IMG/VR virus record: IMGVR_UViG_3300007609_000022
Span: 1-59,294 of that record
Direction: 5' to 3' (one strand)
Origin: a virus
Length of the DNA: 59,294 nucleotides
In this document: one piece after another, positions 1 through 8,178 of the stretch
Layout of the letters: every line of letters starts with the position of its first letter
Numbering within the stretch: the stretch's first letter is position 1
Position numbers and translations under genes: made by a program
Notes under the pieces: model-generated
What the model was told of the DNA's origin: nothing
What the model saw: only the letters and a program-made list of their open reading frames with translations
Database searches by the model: none

Positions 1-364
1 CGTTATAGTATTCATCCGTTTCTAGTACACGCCTGTCGAATTGCTCTTTAGCCTCTAGATAACTTAATACGCCTCTGCTAGGACAAAAATGAAGGATTTC
101 TCTTGTGAATTTGTCTGGGCCTAATGCCTTTACATCAGCATTTAGATGATCTGAAGATCCCCAATAGTCTCTCCAGTCACTTTCTACTGTGCTACGCCTT
201 TTATTTTTTCTGCCTTTGAGTGGTGGTCTAGTTTTTTTGAATCGTGCTAGTTTTTTGCCTATGTATTTTTTATTGTTAGTAATATTTGTGATCAGATAGA
301 CAAAGCCTTCGCAATCTTTAGGAAGTTCTTGTACTATTTGACCGTTGTAAGTCCACTCTGACAT
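1..364 (-). CDS. GIY-YIG-type putative endonuclease, 3' end outside window
   Basis: The reading frame is open from an ATG at 362-364 to the left edge, about 121 codons, so the C-terminus is missing. The protein starts MSEWTYNG and near residue 21 has FVYLITN, then KKYIGKK, which is the two-strand signature of the GIY-YIG nuclease superfamily (the Y-x-Y and Y-I-G elements). A basic stretch follows (KKTRPPLKGRKNKRR), which fits DNA binding. Such proteins in T4-like phages can be homing (Seg-like) or uncharacterised nucleases. It lies 5 bases beyond the stop of the next minus-strand gene and is probably co-transcribed with gp46/gp47. Nuclease activity is inferred from the fold signature only. 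Confidence 0.7.
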   Translation of the reverse strand, partial: MSEWTYNGQIVQELPKDCEGFVYLITNITNNKKYIGKKLARFKKTRPPLKGRKNKRRSTVESDWRDYWGSSDHLNADVKALGPDKFTREILHFCPSRGVLSYLEAKEQFDRRVLETDEYYN

Positions 365-369
365 CAGAC

Positions 370-597
370 TTACTTAGTTTTCTTCGGTCTCCCTACCATG
401 CCTTTTCTGGCGGCCTTTCGCGCTTCACGCTTTGCTTGTATTTCTTTGCGCCTCTCGGAAGCATGGTTTCTAATTTCACTCAGCCAAAAACGTGCTTTAA
501 TACCTGCTTCGTCAGAGCCTTTGTATTCAAAGTTTGTTTGCCATTTGAAGTATTCTTGGAATGCTTCAATCATTTTATCGTGACTGTCAGTGGCCAT
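370..597 (-). CDS. Small conserved T4-like hypothetical protein (75 aa)
   Basis: A 75-residue protein whose ATG overlaps the gp46 stop codon in a TAATG junction, so it is probably translated by coupling to gp46. The N-terminal half is mixed and aromatic (EAFQEYFKWQ). The C-terminal third is strongly basic, with repeated Lys/Arg (KREARKAARK, then GRPKKTK), which suggests nucleic-acid contact. I do not recognise a named family. Its position next to gp46 and a GIY-YIG protein places it in the DNA-metabolism transcript. The antisense frames across this interval are shadows. Confidence 0.7.
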   Translation of the reverse strand: MATDSHDKMIEAFQEYFKWQTNFEYKGSDEAGIKARFWLSEIRNHASERRKEIQAKREARKAARKGMVGRPKKTK

Positions 598-2372
598 TAC
601 ACTATATCTACATCCGTTGAGTAGGAAGTGAATCCGTTTTCCTTGATCACTTTCAGAACTTGGCTGACTCTATTAGTTAAGTCATCTCTGTGAGATATTA
701 AAAACACATTTTTGTCACGCTCACGGGTCATCTTTTTCAGCACACTTATGCTGTTTTCAACACCGTTCGCATCTAATCCGTTGTCAATCAGTTCGTCAAT
801 GAACAACAGGTTGATCGAGTGATACAGATTTTCCCACACATCTCTAAACGCAAAACTTAAAGACAGGATTAATCTGTTGCGTTCACCTCTTGATAGATTG
901 TCAAAATCTAAATCCTGACCTAACTGTGTGATAATCACGCTGAGGTCATTTTGAAACTCCACTAGATGTGGCAGACCTGTCTTGTTCAAATAGTATGTAA
1001 GACGTTGATTTAAAAATGCAAGATTCTGATCGATAATGCGTTTGCGAATATAACTGTCCTTGTTGGTAAGCAGTTTGTATAAAAACTCTTGATGCTCTTT
1101 GATCCGAGTAAGTTCATTGACAGTGTCCCAGTTAATTTCTTGCATTGCACTGTCTTTCAGTTCTGCAATTTGATCGTCGTAAGGATTGGTTTCTGTGTTT
1201 TTGTTCTCTAATTCTTTTTCTAATCCGTCAATCGTTGCTCTATGATTAAGAGCTTCTTCTAACGTACTGTATTCTACACTGGGACAATCACCGAGTTCTC
1301 CAATCAAAGACAGTGCTTCATTATAATCTCCAAGCTCACTAGACTGTGTATCCACACGCTTTTGATAGTCAGCAACCTGCTCTGCTTTTTTCTCAACCAT
1401 CGATTCGTGCTGATCGTCGTGAACTTCTTGACCGCAAGCGTGGCACTTGTGATCTGCCAGTTTTTCCAATTCGATTTGCAATTTGTCTAAATGACGTTGA
1501 TCATTTTCTACCTGTGTAACCAATCTTGCGACTGTTTTTTCAAGCTGATCTTTTTCTCTCTTGTGTTCACGCCATTGCTGTAGTGCTTTTTGTTTTTCAA
1601 TTTCTACATCAATATCAATATGATCCAAGACAGAAATACTCTGTGCAATGTCTTTGAGAGACTGTGCTTTGTTATCATCCCACATACGCTTCTTGCGTTC
1701 AAGGCTTTCGATGCTTTGTTGTATACGTTCGTTTGATGCTTTAATTGCTTCAATTTTGGTAGTTTCTGTCTGTATTTCGTCTTTGGTAAATTTAATCTGT
1801 TCTTTGAGATTTTCTGCTTTTTCTGAAAGCATAGTAATACCCAGTAACTGTTCAATGATAGCTCGTTGGTCATTACTTCGCATACTCAAAAACGGTTCAG
1901 TATATGTGTTCAATGCCACAAGATGCTTGAACATATCGTGACTCATTCCGAACAGTTCTTCGATAGACTTTTGTGTTTCTCGGCTATCGCCTTGACTTTC
2001 GTCAGCATCTTCGGGTGTGTGTTCGTGACCGTTTACACTTAATTTTAGAAAATTGGGTTTGCGTCCACGTTCAATATGATATTCAACGCCGTCCTTTTCA
2101 AAGGAACATGTAACCAGCATATTCTTGCCATTGATTTTGTTAATAAGATTGTCTTTTTTAATATTAGTCAATGCAGAACCGTAAATGGCATAAGAAAGCC
2201 CGTTCACAATGGTAGTTTTACCTGTTCCGTTTCTAGCACCACCATCATCGCCTCCTAGATCTAAGTTCTCACCTAACACCAAAGTAAGATGACCTTTATC
2301 AAAATCAATAGCCTGCGTTTGATTGCCCACACTCATAAAATTTTGTACTGTTAGTGTCTTGATTTTAATCAT
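597..2372 (-). CDS. 46: gp46-like recombination endonuclease subunit (SbcC/Rad50 family)
   Basis: This is the ATPase subunit of the phage Mre11-Rad50-type nuclease, used for end resection in recombination-dependent replication and host DNA breakdown. The P-loop (RNGTGKTT) is at residues 47-54. Long coiled-coil-like segments flank a zinc hook CHACG near residue 310. The ABC signature LSRGERNR is near 495 and the Walker B stretch LLFIDEL near 524. The length of 591 aa is close to T4 gp46 (560 aa). Its start overlaps the stop of the gp47 gene in an ATGA junction, so the two subunits are translationally coupled. A three-residue shift in start is possible but unlikely given this junction. Confidence 0.95.
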   Translation of the reverse strand: MIKIKTLTVQNFMSVGNQTQAIDFDKGHLTLVLGENLDLGGDDGGARNGTGKTTIVNGLSYAIYGSALTNIKKDNLINKINGKNMLVTCSFEKDGVEYHIERGRKPNFLKLSVNGHEHTPEDADESQGDSRETQKSIEELFGMSHDMFKHLVALNTYTEPFLSMRSNDQRAIIEQLLGITMLSEKAENLKEQIKFTKDEIQTETTKIEAIKASNERIQQSIESLERKKRMWDDNKAQSLKDIAQSISVLDHIDIDVEIEKQKALQQWREHKREKDQLEKTVARLVTQVENDQRHLDKLQIELEKLADHKCHACGQEVHDDQHESMVEKKAEQVADYQKRVDTQSSELGDYNEALSLIGELGDCPSVEYSTLEEALNHRATIDGLEKELENKNTETNPYDDQIAELKDSAMQEINWDTVNELTRIKEHQEFLYKLLTNKDSYIRKRIIDQNLAFLNQRLTYYLNKTGLPHLVEFQNDLSVIITQLGQDLDFDNLSRGERNRLILSLSFAFRDVWENLYHSINLLFIDELIDNGLDANGVENSISVLKKMTRERDKNVFLISHRDDLTNRVSQVLKVIKENGFTSYSTDVDIV

Positions 2373-3379
2373 AAGTTTTGATAGATATCCAGTAATATTT
2401 TTTGATCGTAATTTTCACTTTCGATTTGATTGAGCTGATTCATCACAATAGTATCAACACTTTCAAAGTTTAAATCAATAGGCTCTGATTGTGAATCCAG
2501 TTCTACTTTTTCTGGAATCATCATTAGTTCGCGAAGCCCGTATCTAGGAATAAGTTCTTCTTTAATAAAGTTTGCTTCTTCAAACGAAATTTCAACATCG
2601 ATCGTTGCTCGAACATGCATTTTTTCTCGGAGAACAGAATCTGTGTCTTCTAGTAATTCACTGAGTTTCATGGTTCTGTAAACAGGCTGTTCAGGCCACG
2701 CTTCGTACTCAGGTACGCCTCCCCATTCTAAGGTCATCATTCCTCGATCATCGTCCCACGCATCTGCATAATTGTGCGGAAATGCATTGCCCATATACAC
2801 AATATTGCCTTTTTGCTGACGTTTGTGAAAATGACCTGAAAACACATATTCTGCATTTTGAAAGTGACTAGAACGGAGAGTTCCGTGATCTGGCATTTGT
2901 ACCATTGCATTCATATAGAAACTAGGCAGTTCAAAATGTCCAAACATATATCTTGAAGTGTCTTTTTCAATCAGCTTCCATTCGTCACCCACTAACCAGG
3001 GAAATATAGTTACTTCGCCTTCTGTGAATGGTTCTCTGATAGGAACAACATTAGGAAACAGTCGCATAAACTCCACTGAGTTAATCTCACGCTTGTCTTT
3101 GTAAAACAGATCGTGATTTCCTAGAATAAAATATACTTTTTCAAAGTTTTTGCTCAGTGTTTCTAGATTGCTCAGAGTATAGTTCATTGTGGATACATCT
3201 GTAGAACTACGATTGTGATGCCAGTCGCCTAAAAAGATACAGGTTTCTGCACCTTTTTCTTGTGCTCTTTTACAGAACCAATCCACAAACTGTTCACAGT
3301 CGATATTGTGAACTCTGCTACCGCTTTTCATACCAAAATGAATATCGGTAAAGCAGGCCGCTTTTTTAAATAAAGACAT
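2369..3379 (-). CDS. 47: gp47-like recombination endonuclease subunit (SbcD/Mre11 family)
   Basis: The metallophosphoesterase nuclease partner of gp46. The metal-binding motifs appear in order: DIHFG at residues 12-16, GDWHH at 51-55, GNHD at 87-90 and GHFHKR near 185. The length of 336 aa matches T4 gp47 (339 aa). The start is supported by a strong GGAGG Shine-Dalgarno at 3386-3390, seven bases upstream of the ATG. A sigma70-like promoter lies directly upstream, in the 46-base gap after gp55. It heads a minus-strand unit with gp46, the 75-aa protein and the GIY-YIG protein. Confidence 0.95.
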   Translation of the reverse strand: MSLFKKAACFTDIHFGMKSGSRVHNIDCEQFVDWFCKRAQEKGAETCIFLGDWHHNRSSTDVSTMNYTLSNLETLSKNFEKVYFILGNHDLFYKDKREINSVEFMRLFPNVVPIREPFTEGEVTIFPWLVGDEWKLIEKDTSRYMFGHFELPSFYMNAMVQMPDHGTLRSSHFQNAEYVFSGHFHKRQQKGNIVYMGNAFPHNYADAWDDDRGMMTLEWGGVPEYEAWPEQPVYRTMKLSELLEDTDSVLREKMHVRATIDVEISFEEANFIKEELIPRYGLRELMMIPEKVELDSQSEPIDLNFESVDTIVMNQLNQIESENYDQKILLDIYQNL

Positions 3380-3396
3380 TATCTACCTCCATTAAG

Positions 3397-3425
3397 AGTA
3401 TAGTTTAAATTTAAATAAAAGTCAA
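3397..3425 (-). promoter_or_regulatory. Sigma70-like promoter for gp47-gp46
   Basis: On the minus strand the gap between gp55 and gp47 reads TTGACT (3425-3420), a 17-base AT-rich spacer, then TATACT (3402-3397). The gp47 Shine-Dalgarno follows within a few bases. Both hexamers are 5/6 matches to the bacterial consensus and the spacing is ideal, so this is probably an early promoter read by host RNA polymerase. Confidence 0.7.
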
Positions 3426-4268
3426 TCATTCGTCCCCGCTTGTGCCTCTTTCTTGGGTAAGTCCATTATCTCTACCTTCGTTCTGTCTGGTCCAACTAGG
3501 ATTCATACCATTCATTTCTAAAATATCGTCACGAATGTTTTGATTGCGTTTTTCAATGTTAATGATCCTTACAAATGAATTTGTAACAGCCGCAGTGTAG
3601 TATGCAAAAGGATTGTCTGATTTTGATTCATCGAACTGTAGTCCGATCTGTGCTAGCTGTAAAATAGCCTGCCCTTGCATTTCGTCATTGTAGGTATATC
3701 CTCGAACGTTGCCTCGTGTACCGTAACGTTCGCACAATTTCATCCACATTTTAGCCAGTTCGTTGGTGGCCATACCGTGGTCCTTAGAGAACTTACCACT
3801 GTCTAAAGGACCACGCCAGTGACTTTTTCCTACGCATTCTAACTCTCCTTCGTCATTACTAAATTTCCAATGTTGGAACGGAGGAAAATTAACTTTTTCG
3901 TGTGCATCGGCAACAGTCTTTACTGTTTTCTTTCTGCCAGGTGCAAGCGGAATATGATCAAATGTCATAATTCTAAAAATCAACTCTTCTTTGGTAATTT
4001 TTCTATAATCGATTTCGAAATCTTTTAGGCTGGGCTTTTTTCCTTTATAATCTTGACAAGCAAGTTCGTGTGCTTCTTTGGCCAATCTTGCGGCCTTGTT
4101 TCGCTTTGCTTCAGCAACAGTCCGAATATTGATTTTGTCGATGCTAGGCAAAATTATATCGTACCGATGGTAATCTTTTTGAAGGTAAGAACAGAATGTA
4201 TTCTTGCTCCTGTGAATTTCTTTCAATAAATCTTTATTGTTTAAATATTTTACTCGGCGCTGTGTCAT
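3426..4268 (-). CDS. 55: gp55-like sigma factor for late transcription
   Basis: A divergent sigma factor that directs host RNA polymerase to the TATAAATA-type late promoters of T4-like phages. The C-terminal part, residues about 185-250, holds the recognisable sigma region-2-like block: YTYNDEMQ, then FDESKSDNPFAYYT, FVRIINIEKR and IRDDILEM. The 280-aa length exceeds T4 gp55 (185 aa) because of an N-terminal extension rich in Lys and Glu, as in marine T4-like phages. It is transcribed divergently from the late tail genes, from an 82-base gap. An AGGAG lies about 12 bases upstream of the ATG, which is rather far, so the start is less certain than the identity. Confidence 0.88.
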   Translation of the reverse strand: MTQRRVKYLNNKDLLKEIHRSKNTFCSYLQKDYHRYDIILPSIDKINIRTVAEAKRNKAARLAKEAHELACQDYKGKKPSLKDFEIDYRKITKEELIFRIMTFDHIPLAPGRKKTVKTVADAHEKVNFPPFQHWKFSNDEGELECVGKSHWRGPLDSGKFSKDHGMATNELAKMWMKLCERYGTRGNVRGYTYNDEMQGQAILQLAQIGLQFDESKSDNPFAYYTAAVTNSFVRIINIEKRNQNIRDDILEMNGMNPSWTRQNEGRDNGLTQERGTSGDE

Positions 4269-4288
4269 GTTATGTGTATACTCCTATC

Positions 4289-4302
4289 GCTATTATAATA
4301 GC
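4289..4302. promoter_or_regulatory. Perfect 14-bp palindrome carrying TATAAT on both strands
   Basis: GCTATTATAATAGC is its own reverse complement and lies in the divergent gap between gp55 and gp48. It contains a perfect -10 hexamer on each strand. On the minus strand it lies 21 bases upstream of the gp55 start codon, with AGGAG between the two, so it could serve as the gp55 early promoter. I see no good -35 at 17 bases. It could also be an operator. Confidence 0.4.
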
Positions 4303-4315
4303 ATATTTTTCTAAG

Positions 4316-4323
4316 AATAAATA
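4316..4323 (+). promoter_or_regulatory. Late promoter box upstream of gp48
   Basis: AATAAATA matches the T4 late -10 element TATAAATA at 7 of 8 positions. It sits 27 bases before the gp48 ATG, with a Shine-Dalgarno-like AGGAAA between them. It is the natural start of the plus-strand tail block, and gp55, the factor that would read it, is encoded next door. Confidence 0.6.
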
Positions 4324-4350
4324 GAGTTAAGAATAGGAAATTTTACCAAA

Positions 4351-5415
4351 ATGGCATTAAAAATTAATCCTTTAGCAATTGCTGTTGGAGCAATTGCGGT
4401 ACAAGCTGCAAGCCAGGCATCAAATGAAAACTCTGCAACAGTTCCGTCGCAGGTTTCAGAAAGCTCAAAACAAAGTCTAGATTCAACAGTTTCTAGATTG
4501 TCCGATGGACTTGCAGAAGCACAACGAGGTGTTTCTGAAACCTTAGGAAATCTTGACGAAAGAATTAGCGATTTTGCAAATGATACATTCGGCAGTCTAA
4601 CTGATACAGTTAGTACATTTCGAGATACAGCTGATATTGCAGGCGCATTAGACAAATTAACAGGCGGCAACCTCGCCGGCGGTTTATCTGACTTGGCATC
4701 GGGAATCTCTAAATCAGCAGGCATTCTTAACGATATTCTCAGTTTAAAAAGGGGAGCGAATCTCCCCGCAGGTGCTGATTTATTTCAAGCTTCAGGTCCA
4801 GCAATTAAAGTTCAACCTAACGCTAAAAATGACTGGAGAGTAAAAATTAATACTAATTGGGCAATTTTTAACTCTGCGTTATTCAAAAGACTAGAAGAAA
4901 CTGGAGGTGTAGTATTTCCTTTTACACCTCAAATAACCTTTTCAACTTCTGCCAGTTATAACGAAATAGAACCAACACATAGTAATTATCCTTTCAATGC
5001 ATATCAAAATAGCAAAATTGAAGATATACAAATTAATGCAAATTTTGTAAATCAAACCGAACGAGATGCAGAATATTTTATAGCCGCTATGACATTTTTT
5101 AAAACAGCTACAAAAATGTTCTACGGACAAGGCGCAAATGTAGGCAACCCGCCAATAATTTGTCATCTTTCGGGTTACGGCAGTCAAATGTTTGATAGGG
5201 TTCCGGTAGTTGTAACGAGTGTTAACTTAGATTTGCCGAATGATTGTGATTATATCAGATACACATCAGGAAACGATACTACCTGGGTACCATCAGACCT
5301 CAGTTTAAATCTTAGTGTAAGACCGGTATACAATAGAGCACAATTGCGCCAGTTTAGTTTACAACAGTATGCTCAGGGTAATATGATCTCGCCAACCGGA
5401 GGAAGATACTTATAA
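4351..5415 (+). CDS. 48: gp48-like baseplate tail-tube cap protein
   Basis: A structural protein that caps the baseplate hub and starts tail-tube polymerisation. The N-terminal 150 residues are Ala/Ser-rich and look helical. The conserved body follows: DWRVKI, VVFPFTPQI, THSNYPF, then ATKMFYGQ and HLSGYG, ending in a block with LPNDCDYIRY. This resembles gp48 of marine T4-like phages, and the 354-aa length is close to T4 gp48 (364 aa). An AGGAAA motif precedes the ATG. The stop overlaps the gp53 start by one base (TAATG). This gene opens the late structural block. Confidence 0.85.
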   Translation: MALKINPLAIAVGAIAVQAASQASNENSATVPSQVSESSKQSLDSTVSRLSDGLAEAQRGVSETLGNLDERISDFANDTFGSLTDTVSTFRDTADIAGALDKLTGGNLAGGLSDLASGISKSAGILNDILSLKRGANLPAGADLFQASGPAIKVQPNAKNDWRVKINTNWAIFNSALFKRLEETGGVVFPFTPQITFSTSASYNEIEPTHSNYPFNAYQNSKIEDIQINANFVNQTERDAEYFIAAMTFFKTATKMFYGQGANVGNPPIICHLSGYGSQMFDRVPVVVTSVNLDLPNDCDYIRYTSGNDTTWVPSDLSLNLSVRPVYNRAQLRQFSLQQYAQGNMISPTGGRYL

Positions 5416-5714
5416 TGGCAAGTTACAGTAAAAGTTCTCCGTATTCGTCTACTCCGCAAAATAGACTCTATCTGGAATTGTTAGATATAAGACCTGTTCC
5501 TGCAGAACCCGACGATTTTTTGTATACAATCGAAAGCCAATATCAACATCGTCCTGATTTATTAGCTTACGATTTATATGGCAACGAAAAGCTTTGGTGG
5601 GTATTTGCTCAAAGAAACATGGCAATTATTAAAGACCCTATATATGATTTTGAAATAGGAAATAAAATTTATTTGCCTAAAAAAACAAATTTAGAAAGAT
5701 TTTTAGGAGTCTAA
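5415..5714 (+). CDS. 53: gp53-like baseplate wedge protein
   Basis: A short wedge component, 99 aa against 196 aa in T4. The conserved core is visible: RPDLLAYDLYGN, then LWWVFAQRN and IKDPIYDFEIG, followed by KIYLPK. This is a LysM-like segment in the gp53 family and is what the short marine versions retain. It starts inside the gp48 stop (TAATG) and ends two bases before the next gene. Gene order gp48-gp53 is the same as in related phages, which supports the call. Confidence 0.85.
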   Translation: MASYSKSSPYSSTPQNRLYLELLDIRPVPAEPDDFLYTIESQYQHRPDLLAYDLYGNEKLWWVFAQRNMAIIKDPIYDFEIGNKIYLPKKTNLERFLGV

Positions 5715-5715
5715 T

Positions 5716-8178
5716 GTGGCTGCAGAATTCACTGAAAGACGGCTACAGTCGACTGGTAGCACCACAAATGCTAATATTGATAGAAGCCAGCCATATGTTG
5801 ATATTCAAAAGAACGGCAAGACTGAAAGAATATACGGAGATCAAGCACAACTTGAATCTTTTAAACAGAAACAAGCCGCCCGAAAATCCACAAACACTGG
5901 AACTCAAAACGTTTCAGTTGCATCTGGACAAGCAACTAATATAACAGGAATAGATGTTCCAGGCGCTATTAGTGAATTTATTAATAATTCACCCGAAGAA
6001 ACATTGCAATCGGCTACTAAAACTCAAACTCAAGGCGGCCGAGGACTTACAAACATAGTTGCTAACCCAATGGAGCAATTTGCTTCGTATACTCCATTGT
6101 GGACCATGGCTGTTTTAACTCCTACACAATTCAATGATCCTGCTTCGTATCGCACCGACGATTTAAGTTTTGCTGGAGATTTCGACATCAATTTCGAAAC
6201 AGGAAATACAATCGAATCAAGTATAATTTTTTCTAGTGCAGGAAGAGGAGACGAATATCGAACGACAACATTTTATGGATCTCCTGAATATTTTGTAGAT
6301 AATTTTGTTATGCGTTCAATAATATCAGCAACTCCTGCAACCGGAAATTCAAATGCAATAAAATTTGATTTTGAAATACACGAACCGTACTCTATGGGCC
6401 TTTTGTTACAGAGTATGCAAAATGCAGCTTTAAAAGCCGGATATGCAAATTATCTTGATAATTGTCCATATTTGCTAAGATTAGACTTCAAAGGATTTTC
6501 AGAAACCGGACAAGAATATACTTCTATTAAACCGAAGTATTTTGTTATGAAATTGTCTAGCGTTAAATTTGAAGTAAATGAAGGCGGAAGTCTTTACAAA
6601 GTAGAAGCTATTCCTTATAACCATCAAGCATTTAGTGATGCAATGGATATAACATTTAAGGATTTATCTTTAAAGGCCGGTAGCAAAGGAACAGTTGAAG
6701 AGTTGTTGGTTAACGGCCCAGAAAGTTTGGTGGCTGCACTTAATGCAAATGAACTGAAACTTGTAGAAGAAAAAAGAATTACTGTGCCTGACGAGTATGA
6801 TATTCAATTTCCAGAAAAATCTAGCGACTTTCAGTCAAGATCTAAATTACCAGTTGAAAAAGGTGCTACAAAAAACCCAAAAGCAGGCAGCGGAAGAAAA
6901 GTCATCAAAGGAACAGATGTAGAAGTTGTTACTGATTTTACATCTAATCCTATAGGAAAATCATCTTTCGGATATGATGCAGGCCAAGGCGGCAATTTTG
7001 TTTTTAAGAAAGAAGGCGATGTTGTTGACGAAAAAACAGGAAAGATAAGAAGGGATCAAATGATAATTGATCCAAAAAACAGAACCTTTATGTTTAGTCA
7101 AGGACAGAGTTTAACAGACATTATAACACAAGTTGTTTTAAGTTCGCAATATGTAAAAAATGCAATTTCTCCTCCTGTAAATTCAGACGGATTTATTAGA
7201 TGGTTTCGATTGGATATACAGATAGAGTTTGGCCAGTTTGACTATCTAGTGGGAGATTACGCTAGAAAAATTACATTTCGTGTTGTACCGTTTTTGGTTC
7301 ATCACAGCATTTTTTCAAATCCCAATTCTGCACCAATCGGATACGATCAATTAGAAAAGAAAATTGCTAAACGGTACGACTATATCTATACCGGACAAAA
7401 CAATGACATTATAAATTTTGATATACAGATAAACAATTTATTTTATTCAGGAACTAATTCTAGTTCAGAAGGCAATACAGCCTCAGAACAGAATCCTGAT
7501 ATTAAAGGAGCCTCGCCGGATCCAGGACTTGAAACAGAAACTCCTGCAGGTGCCGCACCGGAGACGCAAGCTGCCCAGACTGGACGAGCTAGACCGATGG
7601 CAGATCCTGATAATCTAAAAACTAAGTTTAAAGGAGGATCAGGATCTAAAGACACAGAACAGATGGTTGCTGAATCTTTTCATAATGCATTTATTACTGG
7701 AAGTAGTGCTGACATGGTAAGTTTAGATCTAGAAGTTTTAGGAGATCCGTATTGGCTAGTCGACAGCGGAATGTCAAATTATTTTGCAGACACTAACGAG
7801 CCTACTGATCTTATAAATGCTGATGGCACAGCAAATTATGAAGGCAGCGATGTCTATATCTATATTACATTCAGAACTCCTGCTGATATAGACATAGCAT
7901 CGGGAATGTATCAATTTAGTAAAAATCAAACTGAAAGCCCGTTCGGCGGCATATACAGGGTTACTATGTGTGAAAATACATTTAATGAAGGCAGATTTAC
8001 ACAAAAACTTAGATGCATAAGAATGCCGGGACAACCAGCAGATTACGACGGCGAGACTGCCACTAAAGATCCACAAAATGCACTGGCAGTCCAAACCGGA
8101 AAACAAAAATCTGAAAAAACTGGAGTAAATGACGACTCGAAATCAGTAGCTAAAAGAGTGCTCGGAGGCAGCATTTAA
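5716..8178 (+). CDS. Large baseplate-associated structural protein between gp53 and gp5 (820 aa)
   Basis: The frame begins with a GTG directly after the gp53 stop. An ATG two bases upstream belongs to another frame that stops after 76 codons. Residues about 110-330 form a conserved-looking block (QFASYTPLWTMAVLTP, FGYDAG later at about 420). A second block lies at 450-570. A Pro/Glu/Thr/Ala-rich low-complexity linker spans about 576-646, and a C-terminal domain ends in LRCIRMPGQPADYD. No enzyme motif is visible. The position immediately before gp5 suggests a hub or hub-proximal component, possibly doing the work of T4 gp27. That is inference from order, not from a motif. Confidence 0.7.
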   Translation: MAAEFTERRLQSTGSTTNANIDRSQPYVDIQKNGKTERIYGDQAQLESFKQKQAARKSTNTGTQNVSVASGQATNITGIDVPGAISEFINNSPEETLQSATKTQTQGGRGLTNIVANPMEQFASYTPLWTMAVLTPTQFNDPASYRTDDLSFAGDFDINFETGNTIESSIIFSSAGRGDEYRTTTFYGSPEYFVDNFVMRSIISATPATGNSNAIKFDFEIHEPYSMGLLLQSMQNAALKAGYANYLDNCPYLLRLDFKGFSETGQEYTSIKPKYFVMKLSSVKFEVNEGGSLYKVEAIPYNHQAFSDAMDITFKDLSLKAGSKGTVEELLVNGPESLVAALNANELKLVEEKRITVPDEYDIQFPEKSSDFQSRSKLPVEKGATKNPKAGSGRKVIKGTDVEVVTDFTSNPIGKSSFGYDAGQGGNFVFKKEGDVVDEKTGKIRRDQMIIDPKNRTFMFSQGQSLTDIITQVVLSSQYVKNAISPPVNSDGFIRWFRLDIQIEFGQFDYLVGDYARKITFRVVPFLVHHSIFSNPNSAPIGYDQLEKKIAKRYDYIYTGQNNDIINFDIQINNLFYSGTNSSSEGNTASEQNPDIKGASPDPGLETETPAGAAPETQAAQTGRARPMADPDNLKTKFKGGSGSKDTEQMVAESFHNAFITGSSADMVSLDLEVLGDPYWLVDSGMSNYFADTNEPTDLINADGTANYEGSDVYIYITFRTPADIDIASGMYQFSKNQTESPFGGIYRVTMCENTFNEGRFTQKLRCIRMPGQPADYDGETATKDPQNALAVQTGKQKSEKTGVNDDSKSVAKRVLGGSI

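Noticed and set aside
4311-4724. 137-codon minus-strand frame opposite gp48
   Set aside because: It is a mirror of the Ala/Ser-rich gp48 N-terminus; such low-complexity coding commonly leaves an open antisense frame.
5714-5944. 76-codon ATG frame after gp53
   Set aside because: It lies wholly inside the 820-aa structural gene in another frame, its product has no recognisable pattern, and gene order requires the large frame.
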